Assembly: GCA_033782935.1 (NCBI GenBank)
Contig: JAWQEG010000003.1
Location: 3,484,501 to 3,548,500, forward strand
Direction: 5' to 3'
Length of the DNA: 64,000 nucleotides
Source of the DNA: Petrolisthes cinctipes
Taxonomy: Eukaryota; Arthropoda; Malacostraca; Decapoda; Porcellanidae
Position 1 is the stretch's first letter, and each line of letters opens with the position of its first letter. The notes under the pieces were generated by a model. The model saw only the letters and a program-made list of their open reading frames with translations, searched no databases and had not been told where the DNA came from. Below are positions 12,250 to 25,650 of this stretch, piece by piece. A program made the position numbers and the translations under genes.

Positions 12250-15200
12250 TCGATATTTCAAATTCAGGCCCCAAACACCCGAAAATTCGATATTTTGGGG
12301 TCCCAGAAGCGAACTGTACATGCCTACTCCGTGTTAGAGTATTTTCAAAATACAGGCCCAAAACATACTGAAAATCTATCTTTTAGGTACCCAAAAGTCG
12401 ATATGTGCATGCATCATCTGTACCCGTTTATATCTCAAATTCAGGCTCCAAACACACCAAAAATTCGATATTTTGGGGTCCCAGAAGCGATCTGTACATG
12501 CCTACTCAGATGCAGGCCCAAAACATGCTGAAAATCGATATTTTAGGTGCCCAAAGTCAACATGTGTATGCATCTTCTGCACTTGTTTATATCTCAAATT
12601 CCACCTCAAAACACCCGAAAATTTGATAATTTTGGGTCCCAGAAGCGATCTGTACATGTCTAGTCAGTGCTAGAATGTTTTCAAAATATAGGCTCAAAAC
12701 ATGCTAAAAATCGATATTTTAAGTGTCCAAAGTCGATATGTGCATGAATCTTCTGTACCCGTTTATATCTCAAATTCAGACTCAAAACACCGGAAAATTC
12801 GATATTTTTGGGTCCCATAAGCGATCTGTACATGCCTACTCCTAGTTAGAGTATTTTCAAAATACAGGCCGAAAACATGACGAAAATCGATATTTTAGGT
12901 TCCTAAAGTCAATATGTGCATGCATCTTCTGTACCCGTTTATATCTCAAATTCAGGCTTAAAACACCCGAAAAAAATTCGATATTTTGGGGTCCCAGAAG
13001 CGATCGGTACATGCCTACTCAGTGCTAGAATATTTTCAAAATATAGGCCCAAAACATGCTAAAAATCGATATTTTAGGTGCCCAAAGTCGATATCTCAAA
13101 TTCAGGTCCAAAACACCCTAAAACTCAATATTTTGGGGTCCCAGAAGCGATCTGTACATGCCTACTCAGTGCTAGAATTATTTCAAAATACAGGCCCACA
13201 ACATGCTGAAAATCGATATTTTTAGTGTCCAAAGTCGATATGTGCATGCATCTTCTGTACCCGCTTATATCTCAAATTAAGGCTCAAATCACCCGAAAAT
13301 TCGGTAATTTTGGGTCCCAGAAGTGATCTGTACATCCCTACTCCTAGTTAGAATGTTTTCAAGATTCAGACCCAAAACATGCTCAAAATCGATATTTTAG
13401 GTGCCCTAAAGTCGATATGTGCATGCATCTTCAGTACCCGTTTATATCTCAAATTCAGGCTCAAAACACCCGGAAATTCGATATTTTGGGGTCCCAGAAG
13501 CGATCTGTACATGCCTACTCAGTGCTAGAATATTTTCAAAATATAGGCACAAAACATGCTAAAAATCGATATTTTAGGTGCCCAAAGTCGATATCTCAAA
13601 TTCAGGCCAAAAACACCCAAAAATTCGATATTTTGGGGTCCCAGAAGCGATCTGTACATGCCTACTCCGTGTTAGAGTATTTTCAAAATACAGGCCCAAA
13701 ACATACTGAAAATCGATCTTTTAGGTGCCTAAAAGTCGATATGTGGATGCATCTTCTGTACCCGTTTATATCTCAAATTCAGGCTCAAAACAACCGAAAA
13801 TTCGATATTTTGGGGTACCAAAAGCGATCTGTACTTGCCTACTCCGTGTTAGAGTATTTTCAAAATACAGGCCCAAAACAAGCTGAAAATCGATATTTTA
13901 GTTGACTAAAGTCAACATGTGTATGCATCTTCTGCACCCGTTTATATCCTAAATTCAACCTCAAAACACCCGAAAATTCGATATTTTTGGGTCCCAGAAG
14001 CGATCTGTACATGCCTACTCAGTTCTAGAATTTTTTCAAAATATAGGCTCAAAACATGCTAAAAATCGATATTTTAAGTGTCCAAAGTCGATATGTAAAT
14101 GCATCTTCTGTACCCGTTTATATTTCAAATTCAGGGTCAAAACACCCGAAAATTCGATATTTTGAGGTCCCAGAAGTGATCTGTACATGCCTACTTAGTG
14201 CTAGAATCTTTTCAAAATATAGGCCCAAAACATGCTAAAAATCGATATTTTAGGTGACCAAAGTCGATATCTCAAATTCAGGCCCAAAACACCCTAAAAT
14301 TCGTTATTTTGGGGTCCCAGAAGCGAACTGTACATGCCTACTCCGTGCTAGAATATTTTCAAAATATAGGCCCAAAACATGCTAAAAATCGATCTTTTAG
14401 GTGCCCAAAAGTCGATATGTGCATGCATCTTCTGTACCCGTTTATATCTCAAATTCAGGCTCCAAACACCCGAAAATTCGATATTATGGGGTCCCAGAAG
14501 CGATCTGTACATGCCTACTCAGATGCAGGCCCAAAACATGCTAAAAATCGATATTTTAGGTACCCAAATTGAACATGTGTATGCATCTTCTGCACTCGTT
14601 TATATCTCAAATTCAACCTCAAAACACCCGAAAATTCGATAATTTTGGGTCCCAGAAGCGATCTGTACATGTCAAGTCAGTGCTAGAATGTTTTCAAAAT
14701 ATAGCCTCAAAACATGCTAAAAATCGATATTTTAAGTGTCCAAAGTCGATATGTGCATGCATCTTCTGTACCCGTTTATATCTCAAATTCAGGCTCCAAA
14801 CACCCAAAAATTCGATATTTTTGGGTCCCAGAAGCGATCTGTACATGCCTACTCCTAGTTAGAGTATGTTCAAAATACAGGCCCAAAACATGCTGAAAAT
14901 CGATATTTTAGGTGCCCAAAGTCAATATGTGCATGCATCTTCTGTACCCGTTTATATCACAAATTCTGGCTCAAAACACCCGAAAATTCGGTATTTTTGG
15001 GTCCTAGAAGCGATCTGTACATCCTTACTCCTAGTTAGAATGTTTTTAAAATATAGGCTCAAAACATGCTAAAAATCGATATTTTAAGTGTCCAAAGTCG
15101 GTATGTGCATGCATCATCTGTACCTGTTTATATCTCAAATTCAGGCTCAAAACACCCGAAAATTCGATATTTTTGGGTCCCAGAAGTGATCTGTACATGC

Positions 15201-15290
15201 CTACTTAGTGCTAGAATATTTTCAAAATATAGGCCCAAAACATGCTAAAAATCGATATTTTAGGTCCCCAAAGTCGATATCTCAAATTCA
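12250..15290. repeat. Large duplication 1, copy 2
   Basis: The second copy of the 8,750-11,940 block, nearly adjacent in direct orientation. It lacks 147 bp relative to copy 1: where copy 1 has A' followed by B (10,822-11,146), copy 2 has one hybrid monomer beginning like A' and ending like B (about 14,320-14,496). A one-monomer register shift explains this. Confidence 0.85.
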
Positions 15291-18200
15291 GGCCCAAAAC
15301 ACCCGAAAACTCGATATTTTGGGGTCCCAGAAGCGAACTGTACATGTCTACTCCGTGTTAGAGTATTTTCAAAATACAGGCTCAAAACATACTGAAATTC
15401 GATATTTTAAGTGTCCAAAGTCGATATGTGCATGCATCATCTGTACCCGTTTATATCTCAAGTTCAGGCTCAAAACACCCGAAAATTCGATATTTTGGGG
15501 TCCCAGAAGTGATCTGTACATGCCTACTTAGTGCTAGAATATTTTTTTAAATATACACCCAAAACATGCTAAAAATCGATATTTTAGGTGCCCAAAGTCG
15601 ATATCTCAAATTTAGGTCCAAAACACCCTAAAACTCAATATTTTGGGGTCCCAGAAGCGATCTGTACATGCCTACTCAGTGCTAGAATGTTTTCAAAATA
15701 CAGGCCCACAACATGCTGAAAATCGATATTTTAAGTGTCCAAAGTCGATAAGTGCATGCATCTTCTGTACCCGTTTATATCTCAAATTCAGGCTCAAAAC
15801 ACCCGAAAATTCGGTAATTTTGGGTCCCAGAAGTGATCTATACATCCCTACTCCTAGATAGAATGTTTTCAAGATTCAGACCCAAAACATGCTCAAAATC
15901 GATATTTTAGGTGCCCAAAAGTCGATATGTGCATGCATCTTCTGTATCCGTTTATATCTCAAATTCAGGCTCAAAAAACCCTAAAATTCGATATTTTGGG
16001 GTCCAAGAAGCGATCTGTACATGCCTACTCAGTGCTAGAATATTTTCAAAATATAGACCCAAAACATGCTAAAAATCGATATTTTAGGTGCCCAAAGTCG
16101 ATATTTCAAATTCAGGCCAAAAACACCCGAAAATTCGATATTTTGGGGTCCCAGAAGCGAACTGTACATGCCTACTCCGTGTTAGAGTATTTTCAAAATA
16201 CAGGTCCAAAACATACTGAAAATCGATCTTTCAGGTGCCCAAAAGTCGATATGTGCATGCATCTTCTGTACCCGTTTATATCTTAAATTCACGCTCCAAA
16301 CACCCGAAAATTCGATATTTTGGGGTCCCAGAAGCGATCTGTACTTGCTTACTCCGTGTTAGAGTATTTTCAAAATACAAGCCCAAAACAAGCTAAAAAT
16401 CGATATTTTAGGTGACAAAAGTCAACATGTGTATGCATCTTCTGCACCCGTTTATATCCTAAATTCAACCTCAAAACACCCGAAAATTCGATATTTTTGG
16501 GTCCCACAAGCGATCTGTACATGCCTACTCAGTTCTAGATTTTTTTCAAAATATAGGCTCAAAATATGCTAAAAATCAATATTTTAAGTGTCCAAAGTCG
16601 ATATGTGCATGCATCATCTGTACCCGTTTATATCTCAAATTCAGGGTCAAAACACCCGAAAATTCGATATTTTGAGGTCCCAGAAGTGATCTGTACATGC
16701 CTACTTAGTGCTAGAATATTTTCAAAATATAGGCCCAAAACATGCTAAAAATCGATATCTTAGGTGCCCAAAGTCGATATCTCAAATTCAGGCCCAAAAC
16801 ACCCTAACATTCGATAATTTGGGGTCCCAGAAGCGAACTGTACATGCCTACTCCGTGTTAGAGTATTTTCAAAATATAGGCTCAAAACATGCTAAAAATC
16901 GATATTTTAAGTGTCCAAAGTCGATATGTGCATGCATCATCTGTACCCGTTTATATCTCAAATTCAGGCTAAAAACACCCGAAAATTCGATATTTTGGGG
17001 TCCCAGAAGCGATCTGTACATGCCTACTCAGATGCAGGCCCAAAACATGCTAAAAATCGATATTTTAGGTACCCAAATTGAACATGTGTATGCATCTTCT
17101 GCTCTCGTTTATATCTCAAATTCAACCTCAAAACACCCGAAAATTCAATAATTTTGGGTCCCAGAAGCGATCTGTACATGTCTAGACAGTGCTAGAATGT
17201 TTTCAAAATATAGGCTCAAAACATGCTAAAAATCTATATTTTAAGTGTCCAAAGTCGATATGTGCATGCATCTTCTGTACCCGTTTATATCTCAAATTCA
17301 GGCTCAAAACACCCGAAAATTCGGTATTTTTGGGTCCTAGAAGCGATCTGTACATCCCTACTCCTAGTTAGAATGTTTTCAAGATACAGACCCAAAACAT
17401 GCACAAAATCGATATTTTAGGTGCCCAAAAGTCGATATGTGCATTTATCTTCTGTACCCGTTTATATCTCAAATTCAGGCTCAAAACACCCGAAAATTCG
17501 ATATTTTGGGATCCAAGAAGCGATCTGTACATGCCTACTCAAATGCAGGCCCAAAACATGCTGAAAATCGATATTTTAGGTGCCCAAAGTCAACATGTGT
17601 ATGCATCTTCTGCACTCGTTTATATCTCAAATTAAACCTCAAAACACCCGAAAATTTGATAATTTTGGGACCCAGAAGCGATCTGTACATGCCTACTCCT
17701 ACTTAGAGTATTTTCAAAATACAGGCCCAAAATATGCTGAAAATCGATATTTTAGGTGCCCAAAGTCAATATCTGCATGCATCTTCTGTACCCGTTTATA
17801 TCTCAAATTCAGGCTCCAAACACACCAAAAATTCGATATTTTGGGGTCCCAGAAGCGATGTGTACATGCCTACTCAGATGCAGGCCCAAAACATGCTAAA
17901 AATCGATATTTTAGGTACCCAAATTGAACAAGTATATGCATCTTCTGCTCTCGTTTATATCCCAAATTCAACCTCAAAACACCCGAAAATTCGATAATTT
18001 TGGGTTCCATAGGCGATCTGTACATGTCTAGTCAGTGCTAAATGTTTTCAAAATATAGGCTAAAAACATGCTAAAAATCGATATTTTAAGTGTCCAAAGT
18101 CGATATGTGTATGCATCTTCTGTACCCGTTTATATCTCAAATTCAGGCTCAAAACACCCGAAAATTCGATATTTTTGGGTCCCTGAAGCGATCTGTACAT

Positions 18201-18683
18201 GCCTACTCCTAGTTAGAGTATTTTCAAAATACAGGCCCAAAACATGCTGAAAATCGATATTTTAGGTGCCCAGGGTCAGTATGTGCATGCATCTTCTGTA
18301 AACGTTTATATCTCAAATTCAGGCTCAAAACACCCTAAAATTCGGTATTTTTGGGTCCTAGAAGAGATCTGTACATCCCTACTCCTAGTTAGAATGTTTT
18401 CAAGATACAGACCCAAAACATGCTCAAAATCGATATTTTAGATGCCCAAAAGTTGATATGTGCATTCTTCTTCTGTACCCGTTTATATCTCAAATTCAGG
18501 CTCAAAACACCCGAAAATTCGATATTTTGGGGTCCCAGAATCGATCTGTACATGCCTACTCAGTGCTAGAATATTTTCAAAATATAGGCCCAAAACATCC
18601 CTAAAAATCGATATTTTAGGTGCCCAAAGTCGATATCTCAAATTCAGGCCAAAAACACCCAAAAATTCGATATTTTTGGGTCC

Positions 18684-18860
18684 CAGAAGAGATCTGTACA
18701 TGCCTACTCCGTGTTAGAGTATTTTCAATATACAGGCCCAAAACATACTGAAAATCGATCCTTTAGGTGCCCAAAAGTCGATATGTGGATGCATCTTCTG
18801 TACCCGTTTATATCTCAAATTCAGGCTCAAAACACCCGAAAATTCGATATTTTGGGGTCC
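18684..18860 (+). repeat. Exemplar monomer, subtype J (177 bp)
   Basis: J resembles B but has 'ttttcaatatacaggcc' and 'gtcgatatgtggatgcatc'. It follows A and usually precedes G, E or another A. The changed base in 'caatatac' breaks the dyad kept in B, E and G. Confidence 0.82.
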
Positions 18861-20382
18861 CAGAAGCGATCTGTACTTGCTTACTCCGTGTTAGAGTATT
18901 TTCAAAATACAGGCCTAAAACAAGCTGAAAATCGATATTTTAGGTGACCAAAGTCAACATGTGTATGCATCTTCTGCACCCGTTTATATCCCAAATTCAA
19001 CCTCAAAACACCCGAAAATTCGATATTTTTGGGTCCCAGAAGCGATCTGTACATGCCTACTCAGTGCTAGAATATTTTCAAAATATAGGCCAAAACATGC
19101 TAAAAATCGATATTTTAGGTGCCCAAAGTCGATATCTCAAGTTCAGGCCCAAAACACCCGAAAATTCGATATTTTTTGGTCCCAGAAGCGATCTACACAT
19201 GCCTACTCCGTGTTAGAGTATTTTCAATATTCAGGCCCAAAACATGCTAAAAATCGATATTTTAAGTGTCCAAAGTCGATATGTGCATGCATCTTCTGTA
19301 CCCGTTTATATCTCAAATTCAGGCTCAAAACACCCGATAATTCGATAGTTTTGGGTCCCAGAAGCGATCTGTACATGCCTACTCCTAGTTAGAGTATTTT
19401 CAAAATACAGGCCCAAAACATGCTGAAAATCGATATTTTAGGTGCCCACAGTCAATATGTGCATGCATCTTCTGTACCCGTTTATATCTCGAATTCAAGC
19501 TCAAAACACTCGAAAATTCGATATTTTGGGGTCCCAGAAGCGATCTGTACATGCCTACTCAGTGCTAGAATATTTTTTAAAATATAGGCCCAAAACATGC
19601 TAAAAATCGATATTTTAGGTGCCCAAAGTTGATATCTCAAATTCAGGTCCAAAACACCATAAAACTCGATATTTTGGGGTCCCAGAAGCGATCTGTACAT
19701 GCCTACTCAGTGCTAGAATGTTTTTTAAAAATACAGGCCCAAAACATGCTGAGAATCGATATTATAAGTGTCCAAAGTCGATATGGGCATGCATCTTCTG
19801 TACCCGTTTATATCTCAAATTCAGGCTCAAAACACCCGAAAATTCGGTAATTTTGGGTCCCAGAAGTGATCTGTACATCCCTACTCCTAGTTGGAATGTT
19901 TTCAAGATTCAGACCCAAAACCTGCACAAAATCGATATTTTAGGTGCCCAAAAGTCGATATGTGCATGCATCTTCTGTACCCGTTTATATCTCAAATTCA
20001 GGCTCAAAACACCCGAAAATTCGATATTTTGAGGTGCCAGAAGCGATCTGTACATGCCTACTCAGTGCTAGAATATTTTCAAAATATAGGCCCAAAACAT
20101 GCTAAAAATCGATATTTTAGGTGCCCAAAAGTCGATATGTGGATGCATATCGTTTATATCTCATATTCAGGCTCAAAACACCCGAAAATTAGATATTTTG
20201 GGGTACCAGAAGCGATCTGTACTTGCTTACTCCGTGTTAGAGTATTTTCAAAATACAGGCCCAAAACAAGCTAAAAATCGATATTTTAGGTGACCAAAGT
20301 CAACATGTGTATGCATCTTCTGCACCCGTTTATATCCCAAATTCAACCTCAAAACACCCGAAAATTCGATATTTTTGGGTCC

Positions 20383-20558
20383 CAGAAGCGATCTGTACAT
20401 GCCTACTCAGTTCTAGAATTTTTTCAAAATATAGGCTCAAAACATGCTAAAAATCGATATTTTAAGTGTCCAAAGTCGATATGTGTATGCATCATCTGTA
20501 CCCGTTTATATCTCAAATTCAGGCTCAAAACACCCGAAAATTCGGTATTTTTGGGTCC
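20383..20558 (+). repeat. Exemplar monomer, subtype H (176 bp)
   Basis: H has 'cctactcagttctagaattt' followed by 'tttcaaaatataggctc', then the 'ttttaagtgtcc' block and often 'gcatcatctg' in place of 'gcatcttctg' (gtatgcatcatctg here). It normally follows G and precedes A or F. The T-run replaces the left arm of the dyad. Confidence 0.82.
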
Positions 20559-22309
20559 TAGAAGCGATCTGTACATCCCTACTCCTAGTTAGAATGTTTT
20601 CATGATACAGACCCAAAACATGCTCAAAATCGATATTTTAGGTGCCAAAAAGTCGATATGTGCATTCATCTTCTGTACCCGTTTATATCTCAAATTCATG
20701 CTCAAAACTCCCAAAAATTCGGTATTTTTGGGTCCTAGAAGCGATCTGTACATCCCTACTCCTAGTTAGAATGTTTTCAAGATACAGACCCAAAACATGC
20801 AAAAAATCGATATTTTAGGTGACCAAAAGTCGATATGTGCATGCATCTTCTGTACCCGTTTATATCTCAAATTCAGGCTCAAAACACCCGAAAATTCGAT
20901 ATTTTGGGGTCCCGGAAGCGATCTGTACATGCCTACTCAGTGCTAGAATATTTTCAAAATATAGGCCCAAAACATGCTAAAAATCGATATTTTAGGTGCC
21001 CAAAGTCGATATTTCAAATTCACGCCCAAAACACCCCAAAATTCGATATTTTGGGGTCCCAGAAGCGAACTGTACATGCCTACTCCGTGTTAGAGTATTT
21101 TCAAAATACAGGCCCAAAACATACTGAAAATCGATCGTTTAGGTGCCCAAAAGTCGGTATGTGCATGCATCTTTTGTACCCGACTATATCTCAAATTCAG
21201 GCTCCAAACACCCGAAAATTCGATATTTTGGGTTCCCAGAAGCGATCTGTACATGCCTACTCAGATGCAGGCCCAAAACATGCTGAAAATCGATATTTTA
21301 GGTGCCCAAAGTCAACATGTGTATGCATCTTCTGCACTCGTTTATATCTCAAATTCCACCTCAAAACACCCGAAAATTTGATAATTTTGGGTCCCAGAAG
21401 CGATCTGTACATGTCTAGTCAGTGCTAGAATGTTTTCAAAATATAGGCTCAAAACATGCTAAAAATCGATATTATAAGTGTCCAAAGTCGATATGTGCAT
21501 GCATCTTCTGTATCCGTTTATATCTCAAATTCAGGCTCAAAACACCCAAAAATTCGATATTTTTGGGTCCCAGATGCGATCTGTACATGCCTACTCCTAG
21601 TTAGAGTATTTTCAAAATACAGGCCCAAAACATGCTGAAAATCGATATTTTAGGTGCCCAAAGTCAATATGTGCATGCATCTTCTGTACCCGTTTATATC
21701 TCGAATTCAGGCTCAAAACACTCGAAAATTCGATATTTTGGTGTCCCAGAAGCAATCTGTACATGCCTACTCAGTGCTAGAATATTTTCAAAATATAGGC
21801 CCAAAACATGCTAAAAATCAATATTTTAGGTGCCCAAAGTCGATATCTCAAATTCAGGTCCAAAACACCATAAAACTCGATATTTTGGGGTCCCACAAGC
21901 GATCTGTACATGCCTACTCAGTGCTAGAATGTTTTCAAAATACAGGCCCAAAACATGCTGAAAATCGATATTATAAGTGTCCAAAGTCGATATGTGCATG
22001 CATCTTCTGTACCCGTTTATATCTCAAATTCAGGCTCAAAACACCCGAAAATTCGGTATTTTTGGGTCCTAGAAGCGATCTGTACATCCCTACTCCTAGT
22101 TAGAATGTTTCCAAGATACAGACCCAAAACATGCAAAAAATCGATATTTTAGGTGCCCAAAAGTCGATATGTGCATGCATCTTCTGTACCCGTTTATATC
22201 TCATATTCAGGCTCAAAACACCCGAAAATTCGATATTTTGGGGTACCAGAAGCGATCTGTACTTGCTTACTCCGTGTTAGAGTATTTTCAAAATACAGGC
22301 CCAAAACAT

Positions 22310-25300
22310 GCTGAAAATCGATATTTTAGGTGCCCAAAGTCAATATGTGCATGCATCTTCTGCACCCGTTTATATCCCAAATTCAACCTCAAAACACCCG
22401 AAAATTCGATATTTTTGGGTCCCAGATGCGATCTGTACATGCCTACTCCTAGTTAGAGTATTTTCAAAATACAGGCCCAAAACATGCTGAAAATCGATAT
22501 TTTAGGTGCCCAAAGTCAATATGTGCATGCATCTTCTGTACCCGTTTATAACTCGAATTCAGGCTCAAAACACTCGAAAATTCGATATTTTGGTGTCCCA
22601 GAAGCAATCTGTACATGCCTACTCAGTGCTAGAATATTTTCAAAATATAGGACCAAAACATGCTAAAAATCAATATTTTAGGTGCCCAAAGTCGATATCT
22701 CAAATTCAGGTCCAAAACACCATAAAACTCGATATTTTGGGGTCCCAGAGGCGATCTGTACATGCCTACTCAGTGCTAGTATGTTTTCAAAATACAGGCC
22801 CAAAACATGCTGAAAATCGATATTATAAGTGTCCAAAGTCGATATGTGCATGCATCTTCTGTACCCGTTTATATCTCAAATTCAGGCTCAAAACACCCGA
22901 AAATTCGGTATTTTTGGGTCCTAGAAGCGATCTGTACATCCCTACTCCTAGTTAGAATGTTTCTAAGATACAGACCCAAAACATGCAAAAAATCGATATT
23001 ATAAGTGTCCAAAGTCGATATGTGCATGCATCTTCTGTACCCGTTTATATCTCAAATTCAGGCTCAAAACACCCGAAAATTCGGTATTTTTGGGTCCTAG
23101 AAGCGATCTGTACATCCCTACTCCTAGTTAGAATGTTTCCAAGATACAGACCCAAAACATGCAAAAAATCGATATTTTAGGTGCCCAAAAGTCGATATGT
23201 GCATGCATCTTCTGTACCCGTTTATATCTCATATTCAGGCTCAAAACACCCGAATATTCGATATTTTGGGGTACCAGAAGCGATCTGTACTTGCTTACTC
23301 CGTGTTAGAGTATTTTCAAAATACAGGCCCAAAACAAGCTGAAATTCGATATTTTAGGTGACAAAAGTCAACATGTGTATGCATCTTCTGCACCCGTTTA
23401 TATCCCAAATTCTACTTCAAAACACCCGAAAATTCGATATTTTTGGGTCCCACAAGCGATCTGTACATGCCTACTCAGTTCTAGAATTTTTTCAAAATAT
23501 AGGCTCAAAACATGCTAAAAATCGATATTTTAGGTGCCCAAAGTCAATATGTGCATGCATCTTCTGCACCCGTTTATATCCCAAATTCAACCTCAAAACA
23601 CCCGAAAATTCGATATTTTTGGGTCCCAGATGCGATCTGTACATGCCTACTCCTAGTTAGAGTATTTTCAAAATACAGGCCCAAAACATGCTGAAAATCG
23701 ATATTTTAGGTGCCCAAAGTCAATATGTGCATGCATCTTCTGTACCCGTTTATATCTCGAATTCAGGCTCAAAACACTCGAAAATTCGATATTTTGGTGT
23801 CCCAGAAGCAATCTGTACATGCCTACTCAGTGCTAGAATATTTTCAAAATATAGGCCCAAAACATGCTAAAAATCAATATTTTAGGTGCCCAAAGTCGAT
23901 ATCTCAAATTCAGGTCCAAAACACCATAAAACTCGAAATTTTGGGGTCCCAGAGGCGATCTGTACATGCCTACTCAGTGCTAGAATGTTTTCAAAATACA
24001 GGCCCAAAACATGCTGAAAATCGATATTATAAGTGTCCAAAGTCGATATGTGCATGCATCTTCTGTACCCGTTTATATCTCAAATTCAGGCTCAAAACAC
24101 CCGAAAATTCGGTATTTTTGGGTCCTAGAAGCGATCTGTACATCCCTACTCCTAGTTAGAATGTTTCCAAGATACAGACCCAAAACATGCAAAAAATCGA
24201 TATTATAAGTGTCCAAAGTCGATATGTGCATGCATCTTCTGTACCCGTTTATATCTCAAATTCAGGCTCAAAACACCCGAAAATTCGGTATTTTTGGGTC
24301 CTAGAAGCGATCTGTACATCCCTACTCCTAGTTAGAATGTTTCCAAGATACAGACCCAAAACATGCAAAAAATCGATTTTTTAGGTGCCCAAAAGTCGAT
24401 ATGTGCATGCATCTTCTGTACCCGTTTATATCTCATATTCAGGCTCAAAACACCCGAATATTCGATATTTTGGGGTACCAGAAGCGATCTGTACTTGCTT
24501 ACTCCGTGTTAGAGTATTTTCAAAATACAGGCCCAAAACAAGCTGAAAATCGATATTTTAGGTGACAAAAGTCAACATGTGTATGCATCTTCTGCACCCG
24601 TTTATATCCCAAATTCTACCTCAAAACACCCGAAAATTCTATATTTTTGGGTCCCACAAGCGATCTGTACATGCCTACTCAGTTCTAGAATTTTTTCAAA
24701 ATATAGGCTCAAAACATGCTAAAAATCGATATTTTAGGTGCCCAAAGTCAATATGTGCATGCATCTTCTGCACCCGTTTATATCCCAAATTCAACCTCAA
24801 AACACCCGAAAATTCGATATTTTTGGGTCCCAGATGCGATCTGTACATGCCTACTCCTAGTTAGAGTATTTTCAAAATACAGGCCCAAAACATGCTGAAA
24901 ATCAATATTTTAGGTGCCCAAAGTCAATATGTGCATGCATCTTCTGTACCCGTTTATATCTCGAATTCAGGCTAAAAACACTCGAAAATTCGATATTTTG
25001 GTGTCCCAGAAGCAATCTGTACATGCCTTCTCAGTGCTAGAATATTTTCAAAATATAGGCCCAAAACATGCTAAAAATCAATATTTTAGGTGCCCAAAGT
25101 CGATATCTCAAATTCAGGTCCAAAACACCATAAAACTCGAAATTTTGGGGTCCCAGAGGCGATCTGTACATGCCTACTCAGTGCTAGAATGTTTTCAAAA
25201 TACAGGCCCAAAACATGCTGAAAATCGATATTATAAGTGTCCAAAGTCGATATGTGCATGCATCTTCTGTACCCGTTTATATCTCAAATTCAGGCTCAAA

Positions 25301-25650
25301 ACACCCTAAAATTCGGTATTTTTGGGTCCTAGAAGCGATCTGTACATCCCTTCTCCTAGTTAGAATATTTCCAAGATACAGACCCAAAACATGCAAAAAA
25401 TCGATATTATAAGTGTCCAAAGTCGATATGTGCATGCATCTTCTGTACCCGTTTATATCTCAAATTCAGGCTCAAAACACCCTAAAATTCGGTATTTTTG
25501 GGTCCTAGAAGCGATCTGTACATCCCTACTCCTAGTTAGAATGTTTCCAAGATACAGACCCAAAACATGCAAAAAATCGATATTTTAGGTGCCCAAAAGT
25601 CGATATGTGCATGCATCTTCTGTACCCGTTTATATCTCATATTCAGGCTC
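22310..25650. repeat. 1,204-bp seven-monomer HOR, 2.8 copies
   Basis: The copies run 22,310-23,513, 23,514-24,717 and 24,718-about 25,650 (partial). Order: E, A, I, F/I hybrid, F, G, H/E hybrid, which sums to 5 x 176 + 177 + 147 = 1,204. Markers present in every copy are 'gatattataagtgtcc', 'gtttccaagatacag' (gtttctaag once), 'cgatattttggtgtccc' and 'gtcccagatgcgatc'. Copies differ by only scattered substitutions by eye, so this is the youngest multi-copy HOR in the window. Confidence 0.9.

Larger units (their letters stand above)
15290..22310. repeat. Mixed zone ending in an 852-bp HOR
   Basis: The subtypes are A, B/D hybrids, I, F, G, H, C, D, E and J in changing order. One 8-bp loss ('gatgcatatcgtttat', about 20,143-20,158) lies in an A/J hybrid. 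From about 21,630 the order E-A-I-F-(G/E) begins, and it matches 22,484 onward at an offset of 852 bp (3 x 176 + 177 + 147). It looks like a five-monomer precursor, or a reduced form, of the following 1,204-bp unit. Confidence 0.78.
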
